A DNA stretch of 64,000 bases. Origin: Alienimonas californiensis. GTDB lineage: Bacteria > Planctomycetota > Planctomycetia > Planctomycetales > Planctomycetaceae. Within the stretch, counting starts at the first letter, position 1; the number at the start of each line of letters is the position of its first letter. Location: the NCBI RefSeq assembly GCF_007743815.1, contig NZ_CP036265.1:4533823-4597822 (forward strand), given 5' to 3'. The translations under genes were made by a program, and so were the position numbers. Under the pieces are notes generated by a model that was not told the origin of the DNA, searched no databases, and worked only from the letters and a program-made list of their open reading frames with translations. This document shows, one piece after another, positions 54,601 through 64,000 of the stretch.

Positions 54601-55221
54601 CGGGTTTCCACGGACGATCCGGCCGTCGCCGCGGCGGTCGCCACCCTGGCGGACGTGATCGCCGACGAACTGAACGTTAAGACGGTCACGCCGGCCGAGT
54701 CGCTGGACGACCTCGTTAAATACACCTTCAAGCCGAACCTGAAGACGCTCGGCCCGCGCTACGGCAAGCGGCTGGGGGCGATCCGACAGGCCCTGCCGGC
54801 CCTGTCGGACGAACTCGCCCCGCTGCGGCGGGGGGAACACGTCACGGTGACGGTCGGCGGCGAACCGCTGGAACTGGGGCCGGAGGACGTGCTGGTCACG
54901 ACGGAGCAGTCCGGCGACTGGGCCAGCGCCAGCGAGACGCTGCCCGGCGGCGAAAGCGTGACCGTCGCCCTCTCCACCGCCCTCACGCCGGAACTGGAGG
55001 TCGAGGGCCGGGCGCGGGACTTCGTGCGGCTCGTGCAGGAGGCCCGCAAGGCCGCCGGGCTGGAACTCAGCGACCGCATCGCCGTCACCTACGACCCCGC
55101 CGACGCCCAACGGGCCGCCGCCGTGGAGACCTGGACGGACTACATCCGCGGCGAAACCCTCGCCGACTCCCTGACCCCCGGCGAGACCGGCGGCGAGGCG
55201 GTGACGGTGCGGAAGGTTTAG
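51616..55221 (+). CDS. ileS: Isoleucyl-tRNA synthetase with altered HIGH motif (GVHH)
   Basis: 1,201 residues from a GTG. A class I synthetase: Rossmann entry [34 protein letters not shown], the CP1 editing domain with [13 protein letters not shown] and [17 protein letters not shown], and the KMSKS-region AMHKSDGT (Lys715, Ser716), then an anticodon-binding domain ([11 protein letters not shown]) and a long C-terminal region without the bacterial-type zinc cysteines, as in the eukaryote-like IleRS2 group. The HIGH motif is GVHH (residues 57-60), with the first and third positions exchanged, and the KMSKS loop starts A-M-H-K-S. It may be the only IleRS or a second copy. Confidence 0.9.
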   Translation: MPSPFPKLAGPDFLAGEHDTLRFWEQNRTFDQLRDQTEQGEPWTFLDGPMTANNPMGVHHAWGRTYKDAFRRFHAMNGRKCWWQNGFDCQGLWVEVEVQKEFGLQSKADIQAFGVDRFVTECKKRVLRFAARQTEQSVRLGYWMDWDDPDELRRLADALGESREVSYKTASGEVVTGHPEEITARLGSPRDAAGWGGSYFTFSTENNETIWSFLKKCHERGKVYRGNDVMPWGGTAGSAYSQMEVADGRKLTTHRSVFVRFPIRGRENEYLLAWTTTPWTLTSNVACAVAGDLDYARVKLNRDGAILHVAAEALNNQRLAKEFKEGFGGDGPWPEGVPKLKTLAQIFKEQGGYEVVGTVKGSELIGLQYDGPFDALPAQQSPGGFPVEPGGEGEPSAAEAHRVIDGGRDSRGSSVVTAAEGTGIVHTAPGCGDIDHKLGEQHGLPIVAPLDEAGRFVEGFGEFTGLAAYEPDAAALVLTRLKESGFHVADELYPHVYPHCWRTGEELIFRLVDEWLIRMDWRDEIKEVVKTIDWRPESIDGERRELEWLENMRDWMVSKKRFWGLALPIWADPESGEFEVIGSLDELKERAVEGWDGFEGRTPHKPWIDGVKIQSSTTGKLLSRVPDVGNPWLDAGITPFSTTGYNVDRGEWEKLYPFDLVSESFPGQFRNWFYSLLALGTMMRHGEATPEEKRPFKALFGYKLVLDETGRAMHKSDGTAIWFEEAAEQLGVDTMRWMYLAQDPARDLRFGTRHPDSPVPLATPEGTIQQTREGFPTCEVTSGPADETRRRVLIPLWNCLTFFTEYARADGFEITHKTVVGLKDCPEIDRWLIARLRETIAEVTEGYEDYRPADACGAVEAFLDDLSNWYIRRNRRRFWRTADASGPQADTDKRAAYLTLYSALVTLAKLVAPSMPFLAERIYQALVIAQNAGTPKGERPPHSVHLCPFPKVSDHPADPDATLTARMAAAQAAVRLGHRLREETGHRVRQPLPELRVSTDDPAVAAAVATLADVIADELNVKTVTPAESLDDLVKYTFKPNLKTLGPRYGKRLGAIRQALPALSDELAPLRRGEHVTVTVGGEPLELGPEDVLVTTEQSGDWASASETLPGGESVTVALSTALTPELEVEGRARDFVRLVQEARKAAGLELSDRIAVTYDPADAQRAAAVETWTDYIRGETLADSLTPGETGGEAVTVRKV

Positions 55222-55225
55222 CCTT

Positions 55226-55310
55226 CCACTAACCCGAAGCGTCAGCGAGGGCCGCCCGCCCCGCAGGGGCGGGCGGCGCCGAAGCCCTCACTGACGCTCC
55301 GGGTTGGTGG
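55226..55310. repeat. Long inverted repeat C with nested hairpin, after ileS
   Basis: Outer arms 55226-55252 and 55284-55310 pair with three mismatches in 27 (core cccgaagcgtcagcgaggg). Nested inside is a perfect 12-base-pair stem (55251-55262 with 55266-55277). It follows the ileS stop by four bases. Confidence 0.88.
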
Positions 55311-55405
55311 TGGGGCTCAAACAACCTTGGCAGCGCGACACCCGCGAAACCCGCGGGGGGTTGGAACGGTATCGCCTCGCGTTCCGTTCCTCACGATCCG
55401 CCGCC

Positions 55406-57250
55406 ATGCGCCGCTGCCTGTCGCTCGCCCCGCTCCTCGCCCTCGCCCTCGCCTCGCCGGCCGTCGTTCCGCGGGCGGCCGGGCAGGAGGAGACCGAACC
55501 GCCGCTCGAACGGCTCGAACCCGTCGGGGTGATCACGTTCGCCGGCGTGGAACGGGCGCGGGCGGACATCGACTTCATGTTCTCGACCGTCGAACGGGAG
55601 GACATGTCGGAGGTCGTCGACGGCTACCTGGAGTTCGTCAACAACTTGGAAGGCGTGGACCGCACCCGGCCGTTCGGGGTGATGGTGTTCCTGAAGCCGG
55701 GCTTCGTGCCGATTCCCAGCCCCGTCGGCTTCCTGCCGATCTCCGATCTGGCCGATTTTCGGGGGTCGCTCAGTACCCGTCCGAACGTCACGACGGAAAT
55801 GCTGACCGACGACCTGATGGAGGTGAAGGGGGGCTTCACCCTGTTCGTCAAACTGCAGGACGACTACGCGCTGATCTCCAACGAGCGGCCGTTCCTGGAG
55901 GAACGCATCCTGCCGAACCCGCTGAACGTCGCGGGCCCGCTGGCCGCCCGCTACGACTTTGCCGCCCAGGCCCTGCCGAAGAACATCCCGCCGGGCATGC
56001 GGAAGCTCTTTCAGAACCTGCTCCGCCAGAACACGCAGACCCAGATGCAGCGCCGCGACGACGAGCCCGAAGCCGCCTTCCGCGTCCGGAAGAACCGGGC
56101 GAAGCGCACGCTGGAACAGCTTGAGGCCCTGCTGGAGGGCTCCGACGAGATCACCCTCGGGATCGACGCCTCCGCGGAGCGGCGGACGATCGAGGTCGAC
56201 CTCGCCTTCGAGGCCGTCCCGGGCACCGCCTGGGAGGAGGAGTTGGCCCGGATCAAAGCCCGTCCGACGGCCTTCGACGTGCTCTACGAAGAAGCCGCCC
56301 CGCTGAGCCTCGTCGCCGGGCTGACCTACAACAGTTGGGATCAGGCGGCGACGATCGAACAACTCCGCGTGGCCCAGGACGAACTCGGCGCCGCCCTCTC
56401 CGGCCTGCGGCCCCTCGGCGACGAAGAGCCCGCGCGGATCGGGGAACTGGAGGAAGTCCGCGAGGCCGGCACGAGCGACTACACGCTGATCGACCCGGCC
56501 ACGCGGCAACTGACGAACGACGTTTTCGAGCCGCTGATCGTCACCGTTGAAAACGGTGAACTGAACTTCTTCACGCAGGTCCGCCGGCGGGAGTCGACGG
56601 GGATGATGGCCCTCGGCGGCATGACGATCGCCCAGGGCGACCGCTTCAGCCAGGGAGTGCCGCAGGTGTTGGAACGGCTGCTCGACAAGCTGCCGGAGAA
56701 CAACCCGCTGGTGCAAAACCTGACGCTGAACGTCGCGGCAGAGAACGGCGTGACTTGGCACCGCTTCGACGTCGCGAGCGACGGCGACCGGGCCACGGCT
56801 GTGGATGCGACAGAGCAAGGCGACGACGAGCCGGTCGCCGTCGATGTGCAGGAAAGCGATCGCTTCCGCTTTTTCGGCGGTCAGCCGGCGATCCACGTTG
56901 GGCTGGGTCGCCAGCACGTCTGGGCGGTGATCGGCGCCGAGGGCTCGCTGGAAGAGGCGATGGCGGCCGTCGAGGCGGTACAGGCGACCGCCGGCCGCCT
57001 CGGCGTCGCCCCGGAGGCCCCCGTGCGGGGGGCGGTCAACGTCAACGGCTGGTTCTCCGACAACCTCGACGAGGTGGACGATGCGGGCCTCCGCGCCCGC
57101 GACGCCTTCGCTGACGGCTCGGACCGGCTGCTCGTCCGGTTCGGCCCCACCCCCTCGGGCGGCGGCCGTCTCCGACTGGTCTTCGGCGAGGGCTTCATCC
57201 GCTTCCTCGCCCTGTCCCTGACCGACCGCTACGACGAGTCGCAGCTGTGA
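55406..57250 (+). CDS. Secreted protein of unknown function
   Basis: 614 residues from the ATG at 55406, chosen because it starts a signal peptide (MRRCLSLAPLLALALA, then AAGQEE). The mature protein is mixed alpha/beta with no motif I recognise; segments such as RPFGVMVFLKPGFVPIP, GITLGIDAS-like EITLGIDASAERRTIEVDL and HVWAVIGAEGSLEEAM suggest a repeated domain of the kind found in planctomycete secreted proteins. It contains no cysteine-rich, enzymatic or membrane features. Located between repeat C and a strong terminator shared with the convergent EF-hand gene. Confidence 0.65.
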   Translation: MRRCLSLAPLLALALASPAVVPRAAGQEETEPPLERLEPVGVITFAGVERARADIDFMFSTVEREDMSEVVDGYLEFVNNLEGVDRTRPFGVMVFLKPGFVPIPSPVGFLPISDLADFRGSLSTRPNVTTEMLTDDLMEVKGGFTLFVKLQDDYALISNERPFLEERILPNPLNVAGPLAARYDFAAQALPKNIPPGMRKLFQNLLRQNTQTQMQRRDDEPEAAFRVRKNRAKRTLEQLEALLEGSDEITLGIDASAERRTIEVDLAFEAVPGTAWEEELARIKARPTAFDVLYEEAAPLSLVAGLTYNSWDQAATIEQLRVAQDELGAALSGLRPLGDEEPARIGELEEVREAGTSDYTLIDPATRQLTNDVFEPLIVTVENGELNFFTQVRRRESTGMMALGGMTIAQGDRFSQGVPQVLERLLDKLPENNPLVQNLTLNVAAENGVTWHRFDVASDGDRATAVDATEQGDDEPVAVDVQESDRFRFFGGQPAIHVGLGRQHVWAVIGAEGSLEEAMAAVEAVQATAGRLGVAPEAPVRGAVNVNGWFSDNLDEVDDAGLRARDAFADGSDRLLVRFGPTPSGGGRLRLVFGEGFIRFLALSLTDRYDESQL

Positions 57251-57306
57251 GCCGACGCGGGGGCGCTTGCGGGCGTCCCCGAACGATTCCGCACCGGCCG
57301 AAACGA

Positions 57307-57344
57307 GAACGTCCCGAACCCTCCGAGGGTCCGGGACGTTCTTT
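57307..57344. terminator. Terminator between convergent secreted-protein and EF-hand genes
   Basis: A 16-base-pair stem with one mismatch (57307-57322 with 57326-57341, CCG loop) followed by ttt on the plus strand. It lies 57 bases after the plus-strand stop and 19 bases from the minus-strand stop and may act in both directions. Confidence 0.75.
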
Positions 57345-57362
57345 GCGTTCGCCAAGGCGGTC

Positions 57363-58601
57363 CTAACCGTTCAGCGTTTTCCCGTAGTAGGTCACGAACG
57401 TTTCCAGGTCCAAGTCCGCGGAAAGGTCCGCGCCAGCGGCCTCGAACTTCGGCTTCAGCTTCTCGCTGCGGTCCCACTCCGGCAGGCTCACCTTGCCGCT
57501 GCGGTCGCGGTCCAGCAGCTTGAAGAACCGCTCCGCCGCCGTCCGGTCGCTGGGACTGATTTCCGCGGCGGCCGCGGGGGCGGCGCTCACGACGGGCGTG
57601 GCCGTCCGCGTGGGGACGGCGCTGGTCGGCGACTCCCTAGACGACTCGATGGGCGCGGGGACCACGGTCAGGCTCGACGGCGGCAGGACGGCGCCTTCGC
57701 CGCGGGCGTAGTCGCGCGCATCGGCCTCCGCGAGTTCGCGGGGGGTGAGGTAGCCGTCGCCGTCGCGATCGAGGGTGATGAACTCCGCGAGCAGGGCGCG
57801 GTTCCAGAGGCGCCATTCGTAGAGGCCGATCTGGCCGTCCTCGTCGGCGTCGAACTCGCCGAACGCCTGCGGCAAGTCGCGGGTGACGCGGACCGGCTGT
57901 CCCCGTCCGTCCCGGGCGCCGCCGCGGACGAAGCTGGGTCCGCTGGACTGGGACGAGCGTTCGCGGGACTCGTCGCCCTGCGGCTCCTCCCGGCGCTGCT
58001 CCTCGCCGCCCTCGCTTTCCTGCTCGCGGGCGCGTTTCTGCTCGTAGGCTTCCGCCCCCTTATTCCAGGCGTCACGGGAGTAGGCCTTTTGGGGATCGAG
58101 CCCGCGGTCCTGCATGAACCGTTTCATCCGATCGTCGCCGACCTCGTCCGGGGTGATCTGCCCGTCGTTGTTCCGGTCGGCCCGGCTCCAGACCCAGTCG
58201 AAGATCCGTCGCTCACGGGACTGCCCCTCCTCGCCGCCGCCGGGGCCGCCGGGGCCGCCCCGACCGCCTCGATCCTCCCCTTCGCCCCCGCGGCCGCGGT
58301 CAGGCGGGCCGCCGCGATCTCCCCCCTCGGTCCGGCCGCCGCGATCGGGCGGACCGCCACGGTCCGACTGTTCGTCACGACCCGGCGGGCCGCCGCGTTC
58401 CCCCCGGCCGAACTGACTGCCGCGGTCGCCGCGGCCGAACTGAGATCGGTCGCCGCGCTCGGGAGACTGCTCCCCGCCGCGGGTCGGCGGACCGCCGCGC
58501 ATGCCGCGATCCGACTGAGCCATGGCCGCGTCTGCGGTCACCAGCAGGGCGGCACAGGCGAGCAGAAACGGACCGGCGGTCGTCAATGGGCGGCGAGGCA
58601 T
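57363..58601 (-). CDS. Secreted EF-hand calcium-binding protein with RGG/GPPDRGG-rich region
   Basis: 412 residues from the ATG at 58601. A signal peptide (about 1-28, ending AAMAQ) is followed by a low-complexity Gly/Arg/Asp/Pro region (about 30-130, repeats such as RGGPPDRGG). Four EF-hand-like loops are visible: DRNNDGQITPDE (142-153), DADEDGQIGLYE (251-262), DRDGDGYLTPRE (278-289) and DRDRSGKVSLPE (364-375), all with Asp/Asn/Gly at the calcium positions. Between them is an acidic, Glu/Arg-rich linker. It would bind calcium outside the cytoplasm. It is divergent from the Spy-like/secretin-N gene, whose N-terminus is also Gly/Arg-rich. Confidence 0.88.
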   Translation of the reverse strand: MPRRPLTTAGPFLLACAALLVTADAAMAQSDRGMRGGPPTRGGEQSPERGDRSQFGRGDRGSQFGRGERGGPPGRDEQSDRGGPPDRGGRTEGGDRGGPPDRGRGGEGEDRGGRGGPGGPGGGEEGQSRERRIFDWVWSRADRNNDGQITPDEVGDDRMKRFMQDRGLDPQKAYSRDAWNKGAEAYEQKRAREQESEGGEEQRREEPQGDESRERSSQSSGPSFVRGGARDGRGQPVRVTRDLPQAFGEFDADEDGQIGLYEWRLWNRALLAEFITLDRDGDGYLTPRELAEADARDYARGEGAVLPPSSLTVVPAPIESSRESPTSAVPTRTATPVVSAAPAAAAEISPSDRTAAERFFKLLDRDRSGKVSLPEWDRSEKLKPKFEAAGADLSADLDLETFVTYYGKTLNG

Positions 58602-58901
58602 GGCTTTCGAGATTTTGAGAGGTCCGCCGTCGCGGCGGCGGGGTTGAACTATCCTAGGGAACACCGGTCGCGCCCCGTAGGTGTCGCCGAGCCCCTCATT
58701 TTCGGGCGTTCCCGATCGACGACGCATCCTCCCCGCCGGTCGAACCCTCGCCGCCCGCCGTCGCCCCGATCGCCCGCTGACCGCCGTCGGCTCGCCCGTC
58801 GACCCTCCCCCCGGCCGCTCGTAGCATTGACCGTCGCCGTATTGAAACCCGCTGCCGCGTCGGCCGTTCCTTCCGTTCGTCCCGCCTGCCCGAATCGCCG
58901 C
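58602..58901. other. 300-base divergent intergenic region between EF-hand and secretin-N genes
   Basis: No gene. It must hold both promoters. A TTGACC (about 58828) facing the secretin-N gene has no clear -10 partner, and TAGGAT on the minus strand near 58650 could be a -10 for the EF-hand gene. Nothing firmer was seen. Confidence 0.35.
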
Positions 58902-61900
58902 ATGTCCCGCTCGATTGCGTCTCCGCCGCGTCTCCACCCCGTCGGTTCCGGCCGTCGCGTGTTGTGGGCGGCGACGATCGCGCTGCTGTGCGCCGGTCCC
59001 GCCTTTGCACAGCGGGGCGGTCCGGGCGGCGGTCGCGGTCCCGGCGGCCCGCCGGACCTGTTTGAAAACGAGGGCTTTCGGGAAGAAGTCGGGCTCTCGG
59101 CGGATCAGATCGAGAAGCTCCGCGAGCTGCGCGAGGCCTCCCGCGAGGGACTCGACCGGGAAAAGATCGGCGAGATGTTCCGCAACGCCACGACCGACGA
59201 GGAGCGGCAGAAGGTCCGCGAGCAGATGTCCGAACAGTTCCGAGCCGCGGAGGAGAAGTTCCAGGAGCAGTCCAAGGAGGTCTTCACTGACGAACAGCGG
59301 GAGCGGTACCAGCAGATTCAGGTCCGCCAGCGGGGCGTCTCCGGCGCGATCGAGAGCGACGACCTCGCCGCCGAACTCAAACTGACCGACGAGCAGCGCG
59401 ACGCCATGCGGGAGATCCGCGACGCGGAGTTCGCCAAGCTGCGGGAGAGCGGCGACTGGGCGAAGTTCCGCGACCCGGAGTTCCGCCAGCAGTTGGAGGA
59501 AAAGATGCTGGAAAAGGTCTCCGACGAGCAGCGGAACGCCTACCAACAAAAGATCGGCCCGGCGCCCTCCTACGACCTGTTCAACCGCGGCGACCGTCGC
59601 GGCGCCGGCGGGCCGCAGACCGTGACCGGCCAAGAGTTCGGGGCACTGCGTGAGTTCGACACCGCCGTGCCGGAGGGCGCCACCGCCACCATCGACTTCG
59701 GTCGCGGCCGGCGGAGGGAAATGGACCAGACGGAGATCGAGGCCAGCGTCGAGACGGCCACCGCGATGTCGGATGTGGCCGAAGCCGCCGGCGCTGACGC
59801 GGTCGTTCCCGCGGCGGTCGCTGACGCGATCGAGGAGCCGACGGCCGCCGAGAACACCATGAGCTTCAACTTTCGCTACGCCCCTTGGGAGCCGGTGTTG
59901 CGGGAGTTCGCCCAGTTCGCCGGGCTGACGCTCGACCCCGGGCCGGTCCCGCCGGGCACCTTCAACTACTTCGACGACGGCGAATACACGCCGACCGAGG
60001 CGCTGGACATCCTCAACGGCTACCTGCTCCAGCGGGGCTACGTGCTGGTCCGCCGGGACCGGTTCCTGATCTGCGCCAACATCGACGAGGGCATCCCGCC
60101 GAACCTCGTGCCGGACGTGGCCCTGGAGGACCTGCCGGATCGGGGCGACAACGAACTGGTGCGCGTCGTGATCCCGCTGAAGGGGAGCGACTCCAAAACC
60201 GCCGTGCAGGAGATCGAGCCGTTCCTCGGCCCGCAGGGGACTGCGGCGTCGCTGACGGCGATGAACAGCGTCGTGGTGCGGGACATCGGCGGGAACGTCC
60301 GCCGGATCGCCGCCCTGCTGGGCCAACTCGGGCAGGAGATCGTGTTCGAACAGGTCCCCCTGAAACACTTGGACGCCTACGACGCCGCGATGGCCGTGCG
60401 GACGCAACTCGGGATGGAGAGCAGTAACAGCCGCGACCGCCGCGGCGGAAGCAGCAACGAGAACCAGGAAATCTCCGTCGCCGCCGACGAGCGGACGCAG
60501 ACCCTGCTGATCACCGCCCGGCCGGAGAAGATCCTGCTGGTGAAGGAAATCCTCAAGGCGGTGGACGTCTCCGAGGACGCCGACGGCAACCCGATTGCCT
60601 ACGCCTCCAGCCGGCCGGTGTTTCGCTCCTACCCCCTCCAATCCGCGGACCCGGACGACGTGCGGGACACGATCGTCAGCCTGTTCCCGGACGCGATGGT
60701 GAACGAGGACGACCGCGGCCGGGCCGTGCACATCAACGCAGCGCCGGGCCAGCAGGAACGGATCGCGGAGATCGTCCAGCAGATCGACGGCAACGTGCGG
60801 GCGGAGACGCAGTCGGTCGTCATTCCGCTCTCCCGGCTCGACCCGTTGAGCGTCACGCTGACCCTCAACAACATGTTCATCGCCGAGGGCGAGAAGGCCC
60901 CGGTCGTGGAACCGGACCCGCTCGGCCGGCGTTTGCTGGTGCGGGCGACGCCGGATCAGGTGTCGGAGATCAAAGGACTCCTCCTGCAACTGGGCGAGGA
61001 CGGCACGGGCGCGCGGGCCGCGGGCGGTTCGCTGCGGACGATTTCGCTGGGCGGCCGCGACCCGGAGCGGATGGTCCCGCTGCTTCAGCAGATGTGGGAG
61101 ATTCGCGATCCCACGCCGATTCGCATCGTCACGCCCTCGGCCCCCAACGCGGTCGAGCGTCGCGGCGCCCCCGCGTCCCGCACAGAGAAGCCGGTCCCGC
61201 AGGAAGAGGCCCGGCTGGACGATCCGTTCAGCGTCCTCGGCGGACCGAGTTTCTCCCTCCCGCAGGACGACCCGGCCGCCCCGCAGAGCGGAGACGCTGC
61301 CGCCCCCGCGTCGGAACCGGCGGCCCCGGCTCCGGCCACCCCGACTCCGGCGGCCGCTGAGTCGGGCGAAAGCCTCGAAGACGCCCTGAACGCGGCCGCG
61401 GGGAACGCCTCCGCCGACGTGCCGCCCGCCGACCCGAACGCCCCCGTGACGATGACGGTGCTGGACGGGCAGCTCGTGCTGTACTCGGAGGACGAGGAAA
61501 AATTAAACGAACTGGAGGACCTGGTCGCCCGGCTCGGGTCGCTGATCCCGCCGGACGACGGCTGGAACGTGTTCTACTTGGTAAACGCCGACGCCACGGC
61601 GACGGCGGAGACGCTGGAACAACTGATCCCCTCGGCGAGCGTCGCCGGCGTCGGCAGCGACGGCACGATGATGGGCACGATGGCCTCCGGCCTGTCCTCG
61701 TTCGGCGGCAGCCTGATGGACGTCGCCGGCGTCAGTTCGCTCGGCGGACCGACCAGCTTGAAGATCGTCCCGGACGTCCGCGCCAACGCCCTCTACGTGC
61801 AGGGCCCCCGGACCGGCGTGCGGCAGGTCGAGCAGTTACTGACCGTGCTGGACGCCGACAGCCGCCCGGATAACGCCCGAGAGCGCCTGCCCCGGACGAT

Positions 61901-62579
61901 CCCCGTGCAATACGCGGACGTCAACGAGGTCGCTGAGATCGTCCGCGAGGTCTTTAAAGAGCAAACCTCCGAAGGAATGGCCGCCCAGATGGCCTCCCGC
62001 AGCCGCGGCGGCGGGAGCAGCCGCGGCGGCGGCGACAGCAACCCGCTCGCCATGCTCATGGGAGGGATGGCCGGGGGCGGGGACGCCGCCTCGGTCCAGC
62101 TTTCCATCGGCGTGGACACCCGCACGAGTCGCCTGGTCGTGTCCGCCCCGGAGAGCCTGTTCCAGCAGGTGGAGGACCTCGTCCAAGACTTAGACCTGGC
62201 CGCGAAGGACGCCGAACGCGGCGTGCAGTTCATGACGCTCCGCGACGCCGATCCGACCAGCGTCACCGCCGCCCTCAGTTCGATGATGCCCCGTGTCAGC
62301 GGCGGCGGCGGGTCGGTGGTGCGGTCTCCGCGGAGCACCGGCGGCGGCGGTTCGACGCCGTCCCCCCGCTCGGACGACAATGGCGGGGGCACCGACGCCG
62401 CCGCCCGTGCGTTGATGTTTCAACAGATGATGCAGAACCGCGGCGGCGGCGACGGCGGCCGCGGGGCATTCGGCGGACGCGGTGGCGGCGACGCGGGCGG
62501 CGGACGGGGCGACGCCGGCGGCGGTCGCGGCGATGCGGGCGGCGGCGGCCAGACCCGCGGCGGCCGCGGGGGGCGGTGA
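58902..62579 (+). CDS. Spy-like helical domain fused to multiple secretin N-domains, no visible pore domain
   Basis: 1,225 residues from the ATG at 58902. A signal peptide (1-36, ending GPAFAQ) and short Gly-rich start are followed by a charged helical region (about 50-215) with Spy/CpxP-like LxxxQ segments ([39 protein letters not shown]). From about 320 a STN-like module and several secretin N1/NolW-like modules follow (about 424-478, 480-557, 576-630, 640-695, 890-985, 1000-1100), with typical ends such as [23 protein letters not shown] Pro/Ala-rich linker lies at about 780-850 and a Gly-rich tail at 1130-1225. No secretin beta-barrel domain follows. gspE starts one base after its stop. 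Confidence 0.85.
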   Translation: MSRSIASPPRLHPVGSGRRVLWAATIALLCAGPAFAQRGGPGGGRGPGGPPDLFENEGFREEVGLSADQIEKLRELREASREGLDREKIGEMFRNATTDEERQKVREQMSEQFRAAEEKFQEQSKEVFTDEQRERYQQIQVRQRGVSGAIESDDLAAELKLTDEQRDAMREIRDAEFAKLRESGDWAKFRDPEFRQQLEEKMLEKVSDEQRNAYQQKIGPAPSYDLFNRGDRRGAGGPQTVTGQEFGALREFDTAVPEGATATIDFGRGRRREMDQTEIEASVETATAMSDVAEAAGADAVVPAAVADAIEEPTAAENTMSFNFRYAPWEPVLREFAQFAGLTLDPGPVPPGTFNYFDDGEYTPTEALDILNGYLLQRGYVLVRRDRFLICANIDEGIPPNLVPDVALEDLPDRGDNELVRVVIPLKGSDSKTAVQEIEPFLGPQGTAASLTAMNSVVVRDIGGNVRRIAALLGQLGQEIVFEQVPLKHLDAYDAAMAVRTQLGMESSNSRDRRGGSSNENQEISVAADERTQTLLITARPEKILLVKEILKAVDVSEDADGNPIAYASSRPVFRSYPLQSADPDDVRDTIVSLFPDAMVNEDDRGRAVHINAAPGQQERIAEIVQQIDGNVRAETQSVVIPLSRLDPLSVTLTLNNMFIAEGEKAPVVEPDPLGRRLLVRATPDQVSEIKGLLLQLGEDGTGARAAGGSLRTISLGGRDPERMVPLLQQMWEIRDPTPIRIVTPSAPNAVERRGAPASRTEKPVPQEEARLDDPFSVLGGPSFSLPQDDPAAPQSGDAAAPASEPAAPAPATPTPAAAESGESLEDALNAAAGNASADVPPADPNAPVTMTVLDGQLVLYSEDEEKLNELEDLVARLGSLIPPDDGWNVFYLVNADATATAETLEQLIPSASVAGVGSDGTMMGTMASGLSSFGGSLMDVAGVSSLGGPTSLKIVPDVRANALYVQGPRTGVRQVEQLLTVLDADSRPDNARERLPRTIPVQYADVNEVAEIVREVFKEQTSEGMAAQMASRSRGGGSSRGGGDSNPLAMLMGGMAGGGDAASVQLSIGVDTRTSRLVVSAPESLFQQVEDLVQDLDLAAKDAERGVQFMTLRDADPTSVTAALSSMMPRVSGGGGSVVRSPRSTGGGGSTPSPRSDDNGGGTDAAARALMFQQMMQNRGGGDGGRGAFGGRGGGDAGGGRGDAGGGRGDAGGGGQTRGGRGGR

Positions 62580-62580
62580 G

Positions 62581-64000
62581 ATGGACCTTGGCGCCATGCT
62601 CGCCCGTCGCGGGCTCCTCACCTCCGACCAACTGGCAGCCGCCCGTGCGGGCCGGAATGGCCGACGGGTCGATCAGGCCGCGGTGGACCTCGGCATGCTC
62701 TCCGAACAGGCCGCGCTCGCGGCCATCGGGGACGAACTGGGTTATCCCTACGTCGATCTGAAGGATTTCGAGATCGAGGAGGGGCTGCTGGCGCGGTTCC
62801 CCGCCGCCCCGATCTTTCGCCACACGCTCCTCCCGCTGCACGAGCGGGACGGCCGGGTGGTCGTCGCCACCAGCGACCCGTTCGATCTGGAAGGGTTGGA
62901 CGAACTCAGTTCGCTCTCCGGCCTCAGCCTGATCCCGGCGCTCTCCCGCCGGGACGACATCGCCGGGCTCATCAAGGCGCACCTCGGCGTCGGCGGCGAC
63001 ACCGTCAGCGCGCTGGTGGCCCGGCGGGAGGAGGAGGGCGTCGAACTGCTGGAGGAGTTGGGCGAGGACCTCGGCGAGGAGGCCGAGGAGGCCCAGGCCG
63101 CCAGCGTGATCAAGCTGGTCAACGAACTGCTGGTCGAGGCACTGAATAAAGGCGCCTCCGACATTCACGTCGAACCGGCGGAGCGGGGGCTGACGATCCG
63201 CTTCCGGGTGGACGGCGTGCTGCGCATCCAGCCGATGCCGCCGGAGATCGTGCACTTTCAGAACGCGATGATCACGCGTCTGAAAATCATGTCGCGGCTG
63301 AACATCGCGGAGAAACGGCGTCCGCAGGACGGCCGCATCCAGCTGCGGGTGAAGGGCCGGGAGATCGACGTTCGCGTCTCGATCATCCCCATGATTCACG
63401 GCGAGGGCATCGTCATGCGTCTGCTCGACAAGAGCCGCATGACGTTCAACCTCAAGAACGTCGGCATGCCGCCGAACGTCATCGAGCCGTTCCGCCTCGC
63501 CTGCACGCAGCCCAACGGCATCATCCTCGTCACCGGGCCGACCGGGTCCGGTAAGTCGTCGACGCTGTATTCGGCGTTGAACGAGATTAAATCCCCGGAG
63601 GTGAAGATCATCACCGTCGAGGACCCGGTCGAATATCAGTCCGACGGTATCAGCCAGATTCAGGTGCATTCCAAGGTCGGGCTGACCTTCGCCGCGGGGC
63701 TGCGTTCGATTCTGCGGCACGACCCGGACGTGGTGCTGATCGGCGAGATCCGCGACGGCGAAACCGCCCAGGCGGCGATTCAGGCGAGCCTCACCGGGCA
63801 CCTCGTGTTCAGCACGTTGCACACGAACGACGCGCCAGGGTCGTTCACCCGCCTCATCGATATGGGCGTGGAAAGCTACCTCGTCGCCAGTACCGTCGAG
63901 GCGATCCTCGCCCAGCGGCTGGTCCGCAAACTCTGCGTGGACTGCAAGCGGGAGTACGACTTCAATCCCCGCGACATGCCCCCCGGCGTGAAGGGCGAAC
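62581..64000 (+). CDS. gspE: Type II secretion/type IV pilus assembly ATPase GspE/PilB, 5' part
   Basis: The gene runs off the window; 473 residues are visible from the ATG at 62581. An N-terminal MshEN-like domain (about 1-130; [28 protein letters not shown]) and the linker with [33 protein letters not shown] (about 175-205) precede the ATPase: Walker [13 protein letters not shown] (about 320), Asp box EDPVEYQ, Walker [13 protein letters not shown], His box STLHTNDA, and the start of the zinc tetracysteine motif CVDCKREY at the end. It powers pseudopilus or pilus assembly. It lies one base after the secretin-N gene stop, so the two are probably one operon. Confidence 0.97.
   Translation, partial: MDLGAMLARRGLLTSDQLAAARAGRNGRRVDQAAVDLGMLSEQAALAAIGDELGYPYVDLKDFEIEEGLLARFPAAPIFRHTLLPLHERDGRVVVATSDPFDLEGLDELSSLSGLSLIPALSRRDDIAGLIKAHLGVGGDTVSALVARREEEGVELLEELGEDLGEEAEEAQAASVIKLVNELLVEALNKGASDIHVEPAERGLTIRFRVDGVLRIQPMPPEIVHFQNAMITRLKIMSRLNIAEKRRPQDGRIQLRVKGREIDVRVSIIPMIHGEGIVMRLLDKSRMTFNLKNVGMPPNVIEPFRLACTQPNGIILVTGPTGSGKSSTLYSALNEIKSPEVKIITVEDPVEYQSDGISQIQVHSKVGLTFAAGLRSILRHDPDVVLIGEIRDGETAQAAIQASLTGHLVFSTLHTNDAPGSFTRLIDMGVESYLVASTVEAILAQRLVRKLCVDCKREYDFNPRDMPPGVKGE

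Noticed and set aside
1-64000. CRISPR arrays, rRNA operons, prophage or integrative element
   Set aside because: No series of regularly spaced direct repeats, no rRNA sequence, and no integrase or phage structural gene was seen; the only mobile element is the IS5-family copy.

Overview
The window is 64 kb of GC-rich DNA (roughly two-thirds G+C) densely packed with genes on both strands, with many GTG starts, few Shine-Dalgarno sites and several ATGA or GTGA overlaps. The gene content points to the phylum Planctomycetota, probably a Planctomycetales bacterium with a very GC-rich genome (Alienimonas-like is a guess). The indicators are a DUF1598-type secreted protein, a long protein of repeated secretin N-domains, an RGG/EF-hand secreted protein, FHA signalling proteins, a mitochondrial-like EF-G, a SecD-SecF fusion, an acidic-tailed CsrA, and Gram-negative lipid A genes (lpxD, lpxI).

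Layout. 0-6 kb: 3' end of a type II secretion/pilus gspF, then tgt, secDF, queF and tRNA-Glu(CTC), so two queuosine genes flank the protein-export fusion. 6-13.5 kb: an FHA-GAF-SpoIIE phosphatase, a uronate isomerase-like gene, a Uma2 nuclease-like gene, ribBA, a CtpA-type S41 protease and csrA. 13.8-17.2 kb: gatCAB operon. 17.2-19.9 kb: a complete IS5-family element sits exactly on the stop codon of a 38-residue membrane peptide that is translationally coupled to a sodium:neurotransmitter-symporter (NSS) transporter. 20.1-26.3 kb: a suf iron-sulfur operon with unusual passengers, in order sufR, nuoB, sufC, sufB, Uma2, sufD, and a DUF59/SufT-like gene. 26.8-35.5 kb: TIM-barrel isomerase, PIG-L deacetylase, PP2C phosphatase, a secreted metzincin-type metalloprotease, a lipoprotein and a membrane PQQ-propeller protein.

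35.5-44.7 kb: small FHA protein, pyruvate phosphate dikinase, EF-G, a CitG-like protein, a DUF1598-type protein and a thioredoxin-TPR chaperedoxin. 44.8-50 kb: lpxD-lpxI (reverse strand), chorismate mutase, a DCC thiol-disulfide protein, an acyl-CoA/ACP synthetase and tRNA-Ala(GGC). 50.2-57.3 kb: an extremely acidic small protein, purine nucleoside phosphorylase, an isoleucyl-tRNA synthetase with an altered HIGH motif, and a secreted protein of unknown function. 57.3-64 kb: EF-hand protein divergent from a Spy-like/secretin-N protein that is directly followed by gspE, which runs off the window.

How the genes work together: most of the window is housekeeping (tRNA modification and charging, Fe-S assembly, translation, export, lipid A, riboflavin), interleaved with planctomycete-type secreted and signalling proteins. 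Between genes there are four long imperfect inverted repeats of different sequence but the same architecture, and one hairpin present in two nearly identical copies. The most unusual biology is the NSS transporter/small-subunit pair with an IS on its stop codon, the suf operon carrying an orphan nuoB and a Uma2 gene, the GxHH isoleucyl-tRNA synthetase, and the poreless secretin-N/Spy-like fusion beside gspE. No CRISPR array, rRNA or prophage was seen.
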